A stretch of 64,000 nucleotides of DNA from Paramecium tetraurelia (GCF_000165425.1 NW_001798964.1:4813-68812), one strand, 5' to 3'. Positions 28,212 to 40,469 are shown, numbered from the stretch's first letter. Numbers and translations: made by a program. The notes: generated by a model from the sequence alone, not told the origin.

Positions 28212-30628
28212 ATGATTTCCTTTGTTCTTTATTGTTTGACATTACAATAAGCATCTGCTGATTGTACCACCACTGATTCAGCAAGTTGTGAGGCAGAGAC
28301 AGGTTGTGGTTGGTGGTCAGAAGAAGGCTGTTACAAATGTTCAGATTGGGATTAATCAAATTGTTAAAATGTGTGCGGATGGTACAATTTAGCCTGTACA
28401 AAATGCACCAGCATACCAAATACTTCATGCCTTTCAACAGGATGTGGTCTTTCCTTTAGCAATTAGTGTATAAATTGCGGAGGATTAAGCACTTCAACCT
28501 GTTCTAACTATTTTGGATGCTATTTATCAGGTGGGGCTTGTTATGCAAGTTTATTTAGGACTTAAACTGATTGTGTTTCACCATATGAATGGGTTGATTC
28601 AAAATGTTAAATTTAAGCTTGTTCTTCATCAAAAAAATCAAATTGCATATGTGGAACATCTAGCTTAGTGGTTTGTGGCTCATCAGAAGGATGTAAGGAT
28701 ATTGCAGCCTCAACTGGAGTGTGTAAATAATATTGTGCTTAAAATTTAAACTCAAATTCATGCTAGTGTGGAACAGACTAAGTAGAATGCCTAAGCTCTC
28801 TACATACTGTGTGGACATCAATGCTACATCAGGACAATGTAAATAGGCATGTTCAGGATCAACAGTGTCTGATTGTATATGTGGAACCTCAAGTAAATCC
28901 TATTGTGATTCAACTAAATAATGCTAGAGTAATTCATGTGTATCTGTTGCGAATTGTTCTTCAATTAACTAAAATAACTGTTCATGTGGTAGTTCATCAA
29001 AACAAAATTGTGGTTCAACTACTTATTGCAAAGATCCAACTGCAGCCAGTGGAGTTTGTGTTAATAAATGTTAAGGATCAACTGTAAATAATTGTATTTG
29101 TGGATCTTCAACAGTATCATATTGCAGTTCAACATAAAGATGTGAAGATAATATGGCTAGTTCAGGTAATTGTTTGGATATATGTACTACTAATTTTTAA
29201 AGTAATTGTTCATGTGGTTAAAGTCAATTTAGTAATTGTAATAATTCTAAATATTGTGTGAATGCTTCTGCTTCTAATGGGTAATGTTATGATAATTGTA
29301 CAGATAGTGTTAGATCATCTTGCATTTGTGGAATTGCAACAAAATAAGTTTGTTCTAACTAACAAAAATGCCAAGATCCAACTTCTAATGATGGCAATTG
29401 TATTACTATACCAAATTGCATTAATAATTTTGATAACTCTTGTTTATGTGGTATAACTTAGGTTTCTTAGTGTTCTTAATCTACTTATTGCACTAATGTA
29501 TCTGATTCAACAGGAGTTTGCATATAAAATTGTAATCAAAATTTAAAGTCTAATTGTATTTGTGGTTCAGTTAATAAACTTATCTGTTCTAAAACTTAAG
29601 TATGTTAGAATCCTAATGATATGAATGGATATTGTATAGAAAAATGCGTTACGAATTTATAAACAAATTGCTAATGTGGTAACTCTGTTACTCCTTTTTG
29701 TGGTTCAAATGAACATTGCCATGATGTTTAATAACTTACAGGTAACTGTGTTAAATAATGTAATTTATTTGAAAACAATTGTGTTTGTGGAACATCATAT
29801 TATTCACAATGTTCATCTACCACATATTGTTCATCAAAATCAGAAGGAATTTGTTTAGATTACTGTTCTTACTAATCTTCCAATTGTATTTGTGGAAACA
29901 AAGTCAAATAGGTATGTTCAAATGAAGAAAAATGCGTTGATCCAAATTCAGATAATGGAATTTGTAATTAAGGAACTTGTACATTACAATTTTAATCAAA
30001 TTGTACTTGTGGTTTAAGTAATCAAGCTTATTGCAATAAGAATTAATATTGTTTAGATTAGACAGCACTCATTGGAGTATGTTATGAAAAATGTAAGTAA
30101 AATTAAAATAACTGTTTATGTGGAATAGATTCTATAGATATATGCCATGCTTCAACATATTGTATATTGCAATCTAAAGGTGTTTGTATGTCAGAATGCT
30201 CTTCAACTAATTATCAAAATTGTTTGATATTATCTGAAAACCAAAGCTTGTCTTGATTAACTTGATACTATCTATAATGATCTTACTGCAAAATGCGTAC
30301 CAACTTGCAAAGAAAATGGTTAAAATAATTGTTTTTGCGGTAGTAGGGAGAATGGTTTAGATGTAAAATTAATTTGTTAATCTGGCTTTGAATGCTAAAA
30401 TCTTGGAACAAAATAAAGTGGTTGTTAAGAGAAATGTACAACTAGCAAAACATCAAATTGTTATTGCGGATAAGAAAAGTCTCAATATTGTAATCAAAAT
30501 TAGACCTGTTTAGATGTGACTTAATAGGTAGGAACATGTAAATAACTTTAACTATTTCAAATGCTGATTTTTCTACCAATTTACAAATAGGGCTTTTTGC
30601 AATATTCTGCCTATTAACTATTATTTGA
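28212..30628 (+). pseudogene. surface-antigen-like cysteine-rich gene, broken copy
   Basis: Same protein as 56974-59832: signal peptide MISFVLYCLTLQQASADC, then cysteine-periodic units of the form CxCGxSS...C. Compared with the intact copy, this one has two extra bases at about 28797-28800, one extra base at about 30241-30252 and one base missing near 30543. The first two together shift the frame over some 1.4 kb, so most of the protein is lost. It also lacks two 222-bp repeat units present in the intact copy. The frame-shifted interval is open by chance in the standard code because of the TGT-rich repeats. Confidence 0.8.
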
Positions 30629-31240
30629 ATTTATATAAATCCATTAAGTATATAAACTATTAAAAAATTATTAATTGTCTTAGATGATTATAATCGAAAT
30701 TGTTCAAGAAAAGGATTTCTTTAGGAATTACAATGAAATTAATTTGACAATTTTATAATTTCGTAATAATTTACATTATGAATTGCACTATAAAATACTT
30801 AGTGCAATTTTATGCCAGAAATTGTGTTATAATTTTGCTGAATAAATTCTACTCTCATTTAATAGTACTATAATTGTTCAAGGCTTTGGCATAATCCGGA
30901 TTTTTACTGTTTCAAATTTGAATCTAATTATAATTTATACATAAGTAGGTACTTCTAACCAAGAACACTATATAAGATACTATATACTATTTCTTTATTT
31001 TTTGAAATAACCTGAACTCTGTATATGATATCATGGGGAAAAAGAAAAGTTAAGATAGATGAATAGAAAATTTATCCAAAATATAGGAAGAAATAGTAGT
31101 AATTCAATCAAAAGAGAATGATATATTAAAGCAATAAATGGAAAAAAGAAAAAAATGAGTTCTTCATTAAGATTTATAACTCTTGAATCGATAATATAAA
31201 TGTTAAATAAATTTTATATAATAATATAAAATAATAAATA
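30629..31240. other. intergenic, includes end of the duplicated block
   Basis: No coding frame of note. Around 30995-31030 there is similarity to about 60165-60205, marking the downstream limit of the duplication. Confidence 0.45.
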
Positions 31241-31695
31241 ATGGATAAGAGATTTTACAAAACTTGTTCAAAACATGCTTATTATTAGTATATTAATAGA
31301 TATGATCCAAAATTGTTAGCAACATACTAGACTGGGTATTATCATGGAATCGGCAGACAGTATATTTTCTTATTTAAGTTAAAGAGGGTTATTCAAAACA
31401 TTAGTTTTGAGATAAGCAGGTGATAGCATTGGAATGGAAGAAGATCACAGTTATACATATAAGATGCATGTTATGGCTATGAACTTGATGTATAGAAGTG
31501 GTTGGGTATTATTTGCTTACATTTTAATTTGGAATACATTTTTATTGGGAGATCCTTGTTAAGTATATATTAGTATCTAATGAATAGGTTTTTAATACTT
31601 CATACTGGGACTTAGCATGCAAACCATCAGGAGATATGGATTACAATACAAGATATGAAATGTTGTATGTTCAAGACAGAGTATTAAGATTCTGA
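31241..31695 (+). CDS. 134-residue protein with one membrane segment
   Basis: Spliced frame with introns 31360-31384 and 31563-31587 (25 nt each). The protein starts MDKRFYKTCSKHAYYQYINR, has QAGDSIGMEEDHSYTYKMHV in the centre, one hydrophobic segment (SGWVLFAYILIWNTFLLG) and the end YEMLYVQDRVLRF. A small basic N-terminus with one helix would suit a subunit of a ciliate mitochondrial complex, but this is only a guess from shape. The first intron ends TAAAG. Convergent with the HIT gene, 41 bp between stops. Confidence 0.65.
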
Positions 31696-31736
31696 TCCAT
31701 TAAATATAAAATGTTATTATTATTTTAACCATTTGC

Positions 31737-32135
31737 TCATTTGTTTTAGCTTCCACTGGAACCTGGAGGCCAAGTCAACTATTCTCCTCCAATTATATGA
31801 AGATGAAGATGCCAAACGCTCTGGCCTCCATTTTCTCCATCATTAATGACGACTCTGAATCCTTTCTTCAATTCATCAACTAATTCAACGATCTTAGTGA
31901 CGGTTAACAATAGATGGCCTAAGACTTCCTTATTGTGTTCTTAAGCCTTCGATAATTATGTCAATCCATTTCGTTATTTTGGAATCAACAGAATATGCAC
32001 AGGAGCCTATGGATTGACATCATGAAAAGCAAGGCACTAAATAAAGTTAATTTTTACTAGATCATCCTAATAAACGATGTTTGCTTTTATCTATCCAGAT
32101 ACGATTTTATCAAAGATTGTGACTTCAGCGTCCAT
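31737..32135 (-). CDS. HINT-type histidine triad nucleotide-binding protein
   Basis: Intronless 132-codon frame. The protein begins MDAEVTIFDKIVSGQI; HDVNPQAPVHILLIPKQ forms the nucleotide-binding strand, and VWHLHLHIIGGEQLTWPPG carries the HxHxH triad followed by the WPPG end typical of HINT1. Length is normal for the family. HINT enzymes hydrolyse nucleoside phosphoramidates such as aminoacyl-AMP and are cytosolic or nuclear dimers. Its start is 20 bp from the stop of the PAP2 gene on the same strand, so the two probably have very tight regulatory regions. Confidence 0.93.
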
Positions 32136-32155
32136 TTATAATTAAATTATATTAA

Positions 32156-33686
32156 TCAAAGCTTAATTTAATATTAATCATTATACTCTTTTATTTATTA
32201 ATACAAGCTATCTTAACTTTATTCGTCATCTAATTATTTTCTTTGGCAGAAAAATAGAAAATCTCCAGGGATTTGTAAGTTAAATCTTCTTAAAAGATAT
32301 GGAAATGCTCCATTGACAATAAATCCTGCTCCAAAGCACAATGGAAGTATCTAAAGATCATAATAATAATACTTTGCATATCATCTGTAAAACCACAGAA
32401 TTAGACGAAATGAATAAGAAGGGTATTAAAATTACAAAAGGAAGTAATAATAGGAGGAATCTCTTAAGATGGTATAATGTTGAAAGCTTTTTCTTCCACT
32501 TATTAAAGAGCCCTTCTTCATAAGAACCCTACACTAACACAGCACCAACTAATAATCCAGTAATTAGAGCTCCTACTCCTGTAAACTAAAAACAGGAATT
32601 ATATAATATTTAAGGGGATTCCTTAGTGTAATGAGTTGATTTGCATTCATTGATTCTTGCTATCCATTTACTCATATCGTTTTTATCATAATAGTATAAT
32701 GAATTCATTTTTAATAATCCCAAGGATAATCCCAATAAAACTATCAATAGGAAAAATGCCATAGGAATAATATGATTCATTTCCTCTAATCTACTCCTTT
32801 TGGGATTTACCAAATTTAATATGTATCTAAATTGATATTTTTTGATTAATACTCTCTTAATGATGCATGAATTACAAAAATATACATTAAAGTTATATAT
32901 AGGCCCCAAACCCAACCAAGGAGTACTTATCCTAAAGAATGAACTCCAAGAAATACTCTAGATATTCCAGTCAACACTATGCTTAAAAGGATGAATAATA
33001 TTAGGATCACTTTCATTGCAATTTTAAATTTAGATTAAAGATTGGTATTTACTTAGTATTAACTATTCTTAACTAAATATTCTTATAATTGTTACTCCTA
33101 ACTCTGAATTTTTCTCAGTATATATTGTATACCCTGTAGGAGGTTCTACTTTCTCATTATCTAATGTAATTTAAATGAATACTTACTATCTTAAAAATCA
33201 ACCTAAATTCTATGCCTTCTTAGTTATCTAATTGATGGGAAAAGCAACACAGGCATAAGAATAAGCATAACAATAGAGTTTTGAGAGTGTCCCGATGGTT
33301 TACCGTAGTCTGAGTTGCATTTTAAACTACAATATTATTTTTAGGTACCTCCTAATTTCAGGTTCAATCATGTATGGTCTTGCTTAATGGTAAATGTTTT
33401 TTAAAATCTCATTTGTTGTTACACTTGTTATTACAACACCCAAATAAAGCAATGCATTTAATTTATTGTCGTCATATACGAAACAATAAAATGCTGCTAT
33501 TGGTGGAATGATGACAATGTCTGAGAAGAATTCATAAAATAGCTGCTCGAAAAGAGGAATAGTTTTTTGCATTGATATCGCAAACGACTTGCTAACATCC
33601 CAGAGTTCATCATTAAAAGCTATGTCTATCACGATGTAAGCAATCAACAGAGTAGTAAACACTATTGACAATATTATTTTATTCAT
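32156..33686 (-). CDS. PAP2-superfamily phosphatase, glucose-6-phosphatase-like membrane protein
   Basis: Spliced frame of 468 codons with introns 33327-33348, 33161-33186, 33068-33095, 32827-32852 and 32351-32372. All three PAP2 phosphatase motifs are present: KNIYHQARP (KxxxxxxRP), GKPSGHS (PSGH) and SRVFLGVHSLGQ (SRxxxxxHxxxQ). The first residues form a transmembrane helix and at least six more hydrophobic segments follow. Glutamine replacing the aspartate at the end of motif 3, and overall layout, recall glucose-6-phosphatase-type enzymes of the ER, but lipid-phosphate phosphatase is possible. A soluble basic C-terminus follows the last helix. The 28-nt intron ends TTAAG. Confidence 0.85.
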
Positions 33687-34015
33687 TTAATTATTACGTG
33701 CAAAAATACATATTGCTATTTATAATATGAAATAGCATCATATTGTATAATGTGTAACTTTGTCATTAATTAAATGTTGTTAGGTTGAAATTCATTTCAA
33801 TTCAACCATCTCTATTAGAAATAATAAAATTATGTATAATCATAATAAATGTATTACTTAGACATTATTTAAGAAGATACTTTTTATTAGAATAATATAA
33901 GGATATATTTATTATGCAAAATTTAGATCCCCTTTCTATAACTAAATTTAATAATATTTCAGGTTATAAATGGTTATCAAATGAAATTTTAATTATAATA
34001 TATAAACAAAAATAA

Positions 34016-34705
34016 ATGACTAAAGAAGAAATTAAAGAGGTGGTTGAAGTTATCTTAAAAGATAAGTTAGGTTAAATTTGGTCTAAAATAGCAAATCTTG
34101 AAGAAAGGTTTTAAATTTATGAGAGATAACTAACTTAATAGCAAAGTGATGTTTAAAAAAATGCCAATAATTAGAATGGCTAAATTCTTCATTTGGGGAA
34201 GAAATTTAATGAGTTGATCAAACAATTATAAGCAGCTTAGGATGCAGCTAACTAAGTTGTAGAAATGACTGAGCGAAAAATATAGGAAACTTAAAAAGTT
34301 AAAAAGAATTAGCAGAAAAAATTGGAAGAGTTATATAAAAATTAAAATTTACAACAATAAATAAATTCAGGATTTTCATAATTAATTAAAAGTTAATAAC
34401 AATAATAGCAATAACAACAGCAATAACAATAACAATAATAATAACAACAGCAATAACAATAATTATAACAACAGCAATAACAATAATAATAGCAATAACA
34501 ATAACAATAATAGTAATTATAATAATAATACTATTAATTTTAAACTCAATAAGGAGTACCAGAAGGCATGGTATTTAGAACAAGAAATGGTACTAAATAT
34601 CATCTTAGAAATTGTGAGCATGTGCAAAAATATTAAACTTTAATGATAACTATAGAATAGGCTCGAGAATAAAATTTGACTGGCTGTTTGAATTGTAAAT
34701 CATGA
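34016..34705 (+). CDS. coiled-coil, polyQ protein with C-terminal Cys-His zinc motif
   Basis: Open frame of 229 codons from the ATG at 34016. The in-frame ATG at 33914 would add 34 residues, but the later start follows a more typical A+T-rich leader. An N-terminal coiled coil (EEIKEVVEVILKDKLGQIWS, VVEMTERKIQETQKVKKNQQ) is followed by about 45 glutamines. The end is a compact motif: YHLRNCEHV...ITIEQAREQNLTGCLNCKS. The YHxxxC ... A...G.x.C..C spacing resembles the small metal-binding module of Ada-type and nuclease-associated domains. Function unknown; metal or nucleic-acid binding is inference. Confidence 0.7.
34394..34532 (+). repeat. polyglutamine-coding tract
   Basis: Nearly pure CAA/CAG/TAA/TAG run inside the preceding gene, encoding about 45 glutamines with two leucines. 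Confidence 0.85.
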
Positions 34706-34764
34706 CTTAAATAATTTTTTTAATTCTATTAAAAAGGTCTTATTAAAATTTAGTTAAATAGACT

Positions 34765-35929
34765 TCATTCCATATATTGAGGTTTTTGTTTTCCAGTTCT
34801 AAGAGTGCATCCAGCACAATGCAATAATGCAACAGCAGCATAGATTGGTCCTTTTTTAAGTAAATCTGATCTAAATGCTATACCCATATATTCGCCATTT
34901 AATGCGAAGGAGAGTGTACCTAAAGTAATTAAAGTTAAGAGTACCATTAAGCATGTTTAAGCAAACTCCAAGAATTCCTTCTTTTTTGAATCTTTTACCA
35001 TAAGTTTATCCAGATGCATTGCTTCCATTTCTTAATTATGCTAATCCATAATAAGCGAAGCCTTGATTTAAGTCGCAGAAAGCAGCATTCAAATTAATGG
35101 CATTTCCTTAACAAACTCCAATTTTTAATTCATTTTCAGTTTTAGCATCTGCTTCAATTTCCCAATAATGAATACCAGTTTCAAATCCCTAAAAATGTTA
35201 AAAATTGTTTAAATACCTGATCTCCCAAAACTGTTCTGAAAATGTATGAACTTTCTTTAAGGAAGACACTAGAATCACCATTTAACAATTAAATGCCTGT
35301 GCCACATTTGTTTTTATCCCATCTAAAACTTGGACATCCATCAACACTGAGAACGGGTTGTATTGCAGGTTATTTATTTTAGGATAGAAAGCCTGATACT
35401 TATCCAGATCCTGTTAACTTCTGTTGAAGCTTCTTAATAATATCGTATTATTTTTTAGGATCCGACACATTTTCAAACAATTGCACTGTCAACTCACATA
35501 GTATGCTGCAATATGATGTTTAACTAAAGTTGATTAATAAGATTACTATTTCTCTTCAGCAGACAAAAACTCTTTACAATTTTCATGATTTAAACATTTA
35601 ACTTTAATACATTGATTTTGATGTTATTCGATATCTATAATAGAACACAATTTTTTGCATTCAGGATTTGAGCAGAATAATTACAAGTTCTTATAAACCT
35701 TAAGCATTGCTCCTTAAATTTTAATATACTTAGGAGTATTATCTGAAGAATTTGGTGGATATCCACAATCTGAGCTTTTGCAAGGAGGCTTTGTTGCCAC
35801 ACAATCAGAGCAGTACATTTAACCACAAAAATTGCATTCATATGGGTCTTTTACTACTTTATTGCAAACCAAACATATCAGATGTTGTTGAGGTTGAGGC
35901 TAGAATCGATTAATGTCGTACCCAGACAT
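34765..35929 (-). CDS. RING/TRAF-type zinc finger and SPRY domain protein
   Basis: Spliced frame of 362 codons, introns 35524-35546, 35189-35216 and 34920-34944. A RING finger lies at residues about 19-50 (LICLVCNKVVKDPYECNFC, MYCSDCVA). A TRAF-like Cys/His stretch follows (CSNPECKKLC, HQNQCIKVKCLNHENCKEFL). The C-terminal half is a SPRY domain: FETGIHYWEIEAD, LKIGVCQG, LGVCLNMLNGTLSFALNGE and KKGPIYAAVALL. This layout suggests a TRIM-like E3 ubiquitin ligase choosing substrates through SPRY. The 5' end is 350 bp from the divergent kinase gene. Strong domain calls; substrate unknown. Confidence 0.9.
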
Positions 35930-36281
35930 AATTTATTTTGTTGAAATTAATTAAAATTTGTATTCAATAATTCATTTAAATTTCGAATGTTTGTAATTCT
36001 GATAAAAGCAATTCTATATAAATTATACACTAACTTTAATGAAATACTATATAAAGACTTCTCCTGACTTCTCTGCACTTTAATAAGATACTAAAAACTC
36101 AATATAAAGCTTCAACTATAGTTATTTTGGGTTTCATATTTTAGAACACCTTTCTCATTTTGATGAATGTATTACTGATTTGTACTTGTCTTAGTTATTT
36201 ATAGTATTAAAATGAAACTAATCTGATTTGATTTATAAATTACTCTTGTAGAAAATTTAAAACAAACAAACTAATTTATTA
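35930..36281. other. divergent intergenic region
   Basis: 350 bp between two divergent starts, A+T rich, no coding frame; presumably holds both promoters. Confidence 0.5.
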
Positions 36282-37777
36282 ATGGATATATAAAATTAGA
36301 AAAGAAAGAGCAAATTTTCATTCTCTCGAGCTCCTACTAATGAAAATTCTGGTGCTTTGCAATAATTGAAAAATAGGTTCAAAGGTAAGATGAGTTTCTA
36401 TCTCTAGGACAAATGCTCTAATTAATTAATAAAAATGAGAATAAGGATTAAGATAAGTAAATTTAAGAGTTTTTGATTCGAATAAACGTTGAATTAGAGG
36501 AGGAAGATCTCAAATATATAAAATTTGATATGAGCTTGTATCATGAAAATTATATTGATGGTGAAATATTGGGAGAAGGATGTATTGGGTTAGTAAGAAG
36601 TGTTACAAGAAAATAAGATGGGTGTGAATTTGCATGTAAAATTGTAAAGACAGATGCTGAAGAGATTGTGAAAAATGTTATATTTGAATATTAATGTGAT
36701 AGATGATTTTAGAATTTAAGAATCTTAAAAAATTAAGTCATCCTCACATTGTTGCTATGAAGGAACTGTTCATACAATGGAATGAAGGTTTCCAGAGCAC
36801 AGGAACAGTTTTAGTAATAATGGAAAAGGTGAAGGGTAGAGAAATGTTTGAGGTAATACAAAAGTAAAAGAATTATAGTGGTAAATTATGATATAATTTT
36901 AGAGTGGACTGCAAGAATATTATTTGAGTAAATCTTGGTGGCGATAAAATATATGCATGATAATTATTGTTGTCATAGAGATTTGAAACCAAATAACATT
37001 CTATGTGCAGAGGATGGTACTTCAATTAAGATTACAGACTTTAATGTAAATAATAATTAATACATAAGGTTTCAAAATTTACTGACGGCTATAAAGAATT
37101 CACTAATCTCAACGACCATGGTAAAATCGAAATGTGGACATACACAGGTACTGTTGCATTTTCTGCTCCTGAAATATTCTCAGGGGGATTGTACAAGTAA
37201 ATTATATTTTGTAATCAGTGAATAAGTTGATCTGTGGAGTGCAGGAGTAATATTGTATGTGATGTTAAGTGGTGAATTACCGTTCAATTCAGATTATCTA
37301 AATGATCTTATTGATTAAATTTCAAAATGCAAATACTAAATGGTTGGTCCAATTTGGGATTAAATTTCACCTTAAGCCAAAGATTTAATATAAAATTTGC
37401 TATAATTAGATCCACTTCAAAGATTAACACCTGAATAAGCTCTAGATCATCCATGGATTAAAAATGTACAAAACAAATCAGAGATTCCAAGGGATACTTT
37501 GGAAAAAAACATGGCACGATTCTTAAATCAAAAAACAAATAATGAATCAGAATTAAGCGCCAAGAAGATTAAATAAATCTGTTTCTTATTTGGAGCTGGA
37601 GAGATTTGGAAACGTCACTCTTTGAAAAATTCATCAGTTTCCAAAATTTCTGAGGATCTCAAGAAATTTAAATCTATTGATATTTCAACATATAAAAAGG
37701 AAATACAAGTGACAAAGGATTAAAATTCGAATCATGTATATCATATAGATTATCCATTTAGTGATGATTCAGATTGA
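36282..37777 (+). CDS. CaMK-like serine/threonine protein kinase with DFN in place of DFG
   Basis: Spliced frame of 459 codons, introns 36385-36407, 36677-36702, 36881-36902, 37046-37068 and 37197-37218. Motifs: LGEGCIGLVRSV (glycine loop), EFACKIVK (ATP lysine), CCHRDLKPNNILC (catalytic loop), IKITDFNVSKF (metal site), TGTVAFSAPEIF and VDLWSAGVILYVMLSG. The C-terminal extension is Lys/Ser-rich and acidic at the very end (YPFSDDSD). The order and the LDPLQRLTPEQALDHPW segment point to the CaMK group. The DFG glycine is an asparagine, and an intron starts exactly after it. The last intron ends CAG. Convergent with an acidic-protein gene, 29 bp between stops. Confidence 0.9.
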
Positions 37778-37806
37778 ATTATTATTTTTATAATTATTTT
37801 ATATTT

Positions 37807-38451
37807 TCAAATGTGGAAATTTGCAAATTACTCCATCTCCTTTCTATATTACTCTTGCAAATATTGATCCAAATCGCTTGGACTGATTGATCCCTACATT
37901 TTGATATCACTTTCCTTAATCTCGAATCCACTTTCGCTATCATATGATGAATAGGGTAAACTGTTATCTGCTGGAGCAAATGGAGAAACAACTCCCTTTT
38001 AATCAGGAATTGGATCCTTTTAAATTACTGGAGTAAGTTAATGTTCAACCACATCAACAGGCATTTCACTTTCAGGATCATATTGAGTATTTTCTTTTCT
38101 TTCATTCTCTTGACTCGACATATAAGAGTCTTCGTCATTTAAATGCTATTCCTCAAGTGTTTATCTCTTCAATCTCTCATATTCTTCTTATTCTTTTCTG
38201 TCCAACTCTTCCATTTATTCTGGAGTCAATGTTTGTTCTTCATCAATTTATATTACTGCTTCCTCTTCTATTTGAACCTACTTTTACTCATGAACATTGA
38301 TTTCTTAAAAGCCTTCTTATTAAACATCTTGTTCCTGATTCAATGAAACATCATCATCAATGTATTGCACCTATTTTTGAATCAAAGCTTATTTTTATCC
38401 ATTCAAAATATGGCTCTTCTTTTGTCTCAAATGTTGAGCTGATTGAGCCAT
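37807..38451 (-). CDS. 214-residue acidic, Gln-rich protein
   Basis: Intronless frame from the ATG at 38451 (MAQSAQHLRQKKSHILNGQK) to TGA 37807. An upstream in-frame-looking ATG at 38554 belongs to another frame and was rejected. The middle is a charged helix (ELDRKEQEEYERLKRQTLEE). The C-terminal third has a Pro/Ser-rich linker and DLDQYLQEQYRKEMEQFANF at the end. Resembles many unannotated ciliate coiled-coil proteins; no family assigned. Confidence 0.72.
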
Positions 38452-39206
38452 ACATATTAGAATAACTATCAGAATCACTGTTCTCATTAAAACGGATTAT
38501 TATAATATTGTTAATATTCCAAAAAAAATTAAAAATACAATCTCTATTATTCAATAAAAATGCAGTAAATTTTCATCAAACACTCATAAACTAATCCTAA
38601 AATAGACAAAATTCTAAACCCGAGTGGTTATTCATAAAATTATATGATTATCACTCATTGATGCTCAAATCTATGAGTAATTAATTAATTTTATATATTC
38701 ATTTCCAAAAGAATAAATAATATTACTAAAAAGCATAAATATAGAATCTATATTTATTAATGAGGTTAATATCTGAATTCAGTAATTTATTTTATTATAT
38801 TTGTTCTCATAATGAAGATAATATTAATTTTTATTTCAAATTTTATCAAGACTAATATAAAGGGAAATGGTATAAAATGATAATAAAAAATAAAAAAATT
38901 CTCAAAAACACCTGAAATTCATTATTATTATTATTATTTACATGAATTTGAATTTAAATATATCAATTTAATTTAACATCTTTAAAATTTGAATCTCAAA
39001 TTGTATTTATTATTTAGATAGCAGTTTAATAAATTAAAACTAGAATATATTAAATACGTAGAATTGACATACTAGTATTGCGTTAACAAGATATTTGAAA
39101 TAAAAATGATGTTTTAGGAGCATTTTGGCATTGACTTTGAAGTATATTCATATAAGATAAAAGATTAGAATTATAATTTGTATTCGTTTTTAATAATAAT
39201 ATAAAA
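38452..39206. other. long A+T-rich intergenic region
   Basis: About 750 bp with no open frame of note on either strand and no RNA gene recognised. It separates two divergent genes, and a (TTA)n run sits near 38920. Confidence 0.5.
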
Positions 39207-40435
39207 ATGAGAATATTGATTTTAGTTCTATTGAGCATGGTAGTATTTATATAGGATGTTAGGCATTATGCAAAATGGGCACAGATCCAAAGATTGTATT
39301 GGCAGAAATTGATGATCATCATATGGGGAAAACATTCTTGAATGCAATCCAAATCAGTTTGGCAACAGGCTCACCTGTACATGAGATTTAGAGCTATATA
39401 AACAATATAAGGTATATAATAGGCTTGATAGTAGATTCATGTTGGAATAAGAATAAAAGGATGCTGATCTTTATATCCAAAACACACAAGCATCATGCAA
39501 TAGATTGTTGCACGATTTTTCAACTAATTTGGCCTATCATTAGAGCCAATTGAAAGCTCATTAGAAAATTGTGGAGGTTAATGTTTTATATATAAATTAG
39601 GAAAACACAAATAATCTCTAAAGATCTCTAAACAAGATTGCAGAAGTCTCAGTTGAAATTGAGGAGAACACCAAGAAAACAAATGCAGGATAGAGCGAAA
39701 GAGATTTACAATATGCTGAATTTTAATCAAAGATTAAAGATCATACAGAAGCTATTGCTGCTATTGATGAAGCATATGCTCTAATTGAACATTTATCTAG
39801 TGGTTCATCTTTCATTCAAGTTAAGGGAAGATTCAATAAAGTCTTATAGAGATTATAGAAGTAAAGCTCTATTGCAATTTCTTAGTTAATCAACTGGATT
39901 ATTATTCTAGCCAATTCTTACAATGATGACCTAATTATCATCAAAATCAGATTCAGACACTGCAAAGAAAGTCTTATAGTTATTGGCCAATTTGAGAGTT
40001 CAAATTGTTGAAAGTAAAGGAAATGACGAATCAATTGAGAAATAATAAAGTCTCAATTGGTAATAATTCTTATCAGATTTGACAAACGAGAAAAACACAT
40101 TGTAATTATTTATATTTACATCTATAATAGATCAGATCAAAGATAGAATTTAGAATAAGCAATTTTAAATTATTAGAGTATCATTGAGGAATCTGAAGGC
40201 AAGGTTGAGTATCATGCAGCTGAGGTTGAAAGAAATTAGGTAATAAAATAATTTAAATAATAAGAGCAACTTAGAAGGATAAGATTAATGGTGTAGATAA
40301 TAATAAGACATTTATTAGATGGAAACTTAATCAAGAGTTTAGAGTTAGGATTTAATTTCAAGAATATCAGATCACATTTAAGATAAGATAGTTACTCTTA
40401 AAGAATACTTAAGAGAAAGACTTCAGTTAAATTGA
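39207..40435 (+). CDS. trichocyst matrix protein (TMP) family member with one frame break
   Basis: Signal peptide MRILILVLLSMVALC after a 20-nt intron (39243-39262). Three further introns: 39412-39431, 40102-40130 and 40240-40264. The body shows the TMP pattern: MGKTFLNAIQISLATGSPVH near the start, long helices with LIQNTQASCNRLL-like segments, SFIQVKGRFNKVLQRLQ, a Ser/Thr-rich turn (PILTMMTQLSSKSDSD) and the TMP end WCRQQQDIYQMETQSR. TMPs are proteolytically processed and crystallise inside trichocysts, the exocytotic organelles of Paramecium. With these introns one base is in excess near 39863. A 22-nt intron at 39820-39841 would remove the shift but also delete a conserved stretch, so the copy may be dead. 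Confidence 0.8.
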
Positions 40436-40469
40436 GTATCTAATCATTCAAAAATATAAAAACCCATTT

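Larger units (their letters stand above)
25785..31050. repeat. duplicated block, copy A
   Basis: Contains an upstream flank, an ARF-like GTPase, a coiled-coil gene, a surface-antigen-like gene and a downstream flank in the same order and orientation as 55945-60215. The antigen coding parts are almost identical over long stretches, while flanks and the first two genes have diverged strongly. Here the first two genes are whole and the antigen is broken. Confidence 0.8.

Noticed and set aside
28809-29087. separate small gene inside the broken antigen
   Set aside because: It is the frame shifted by the two-base insertion near 28800; its DNA aligns with the antigen of copy B.
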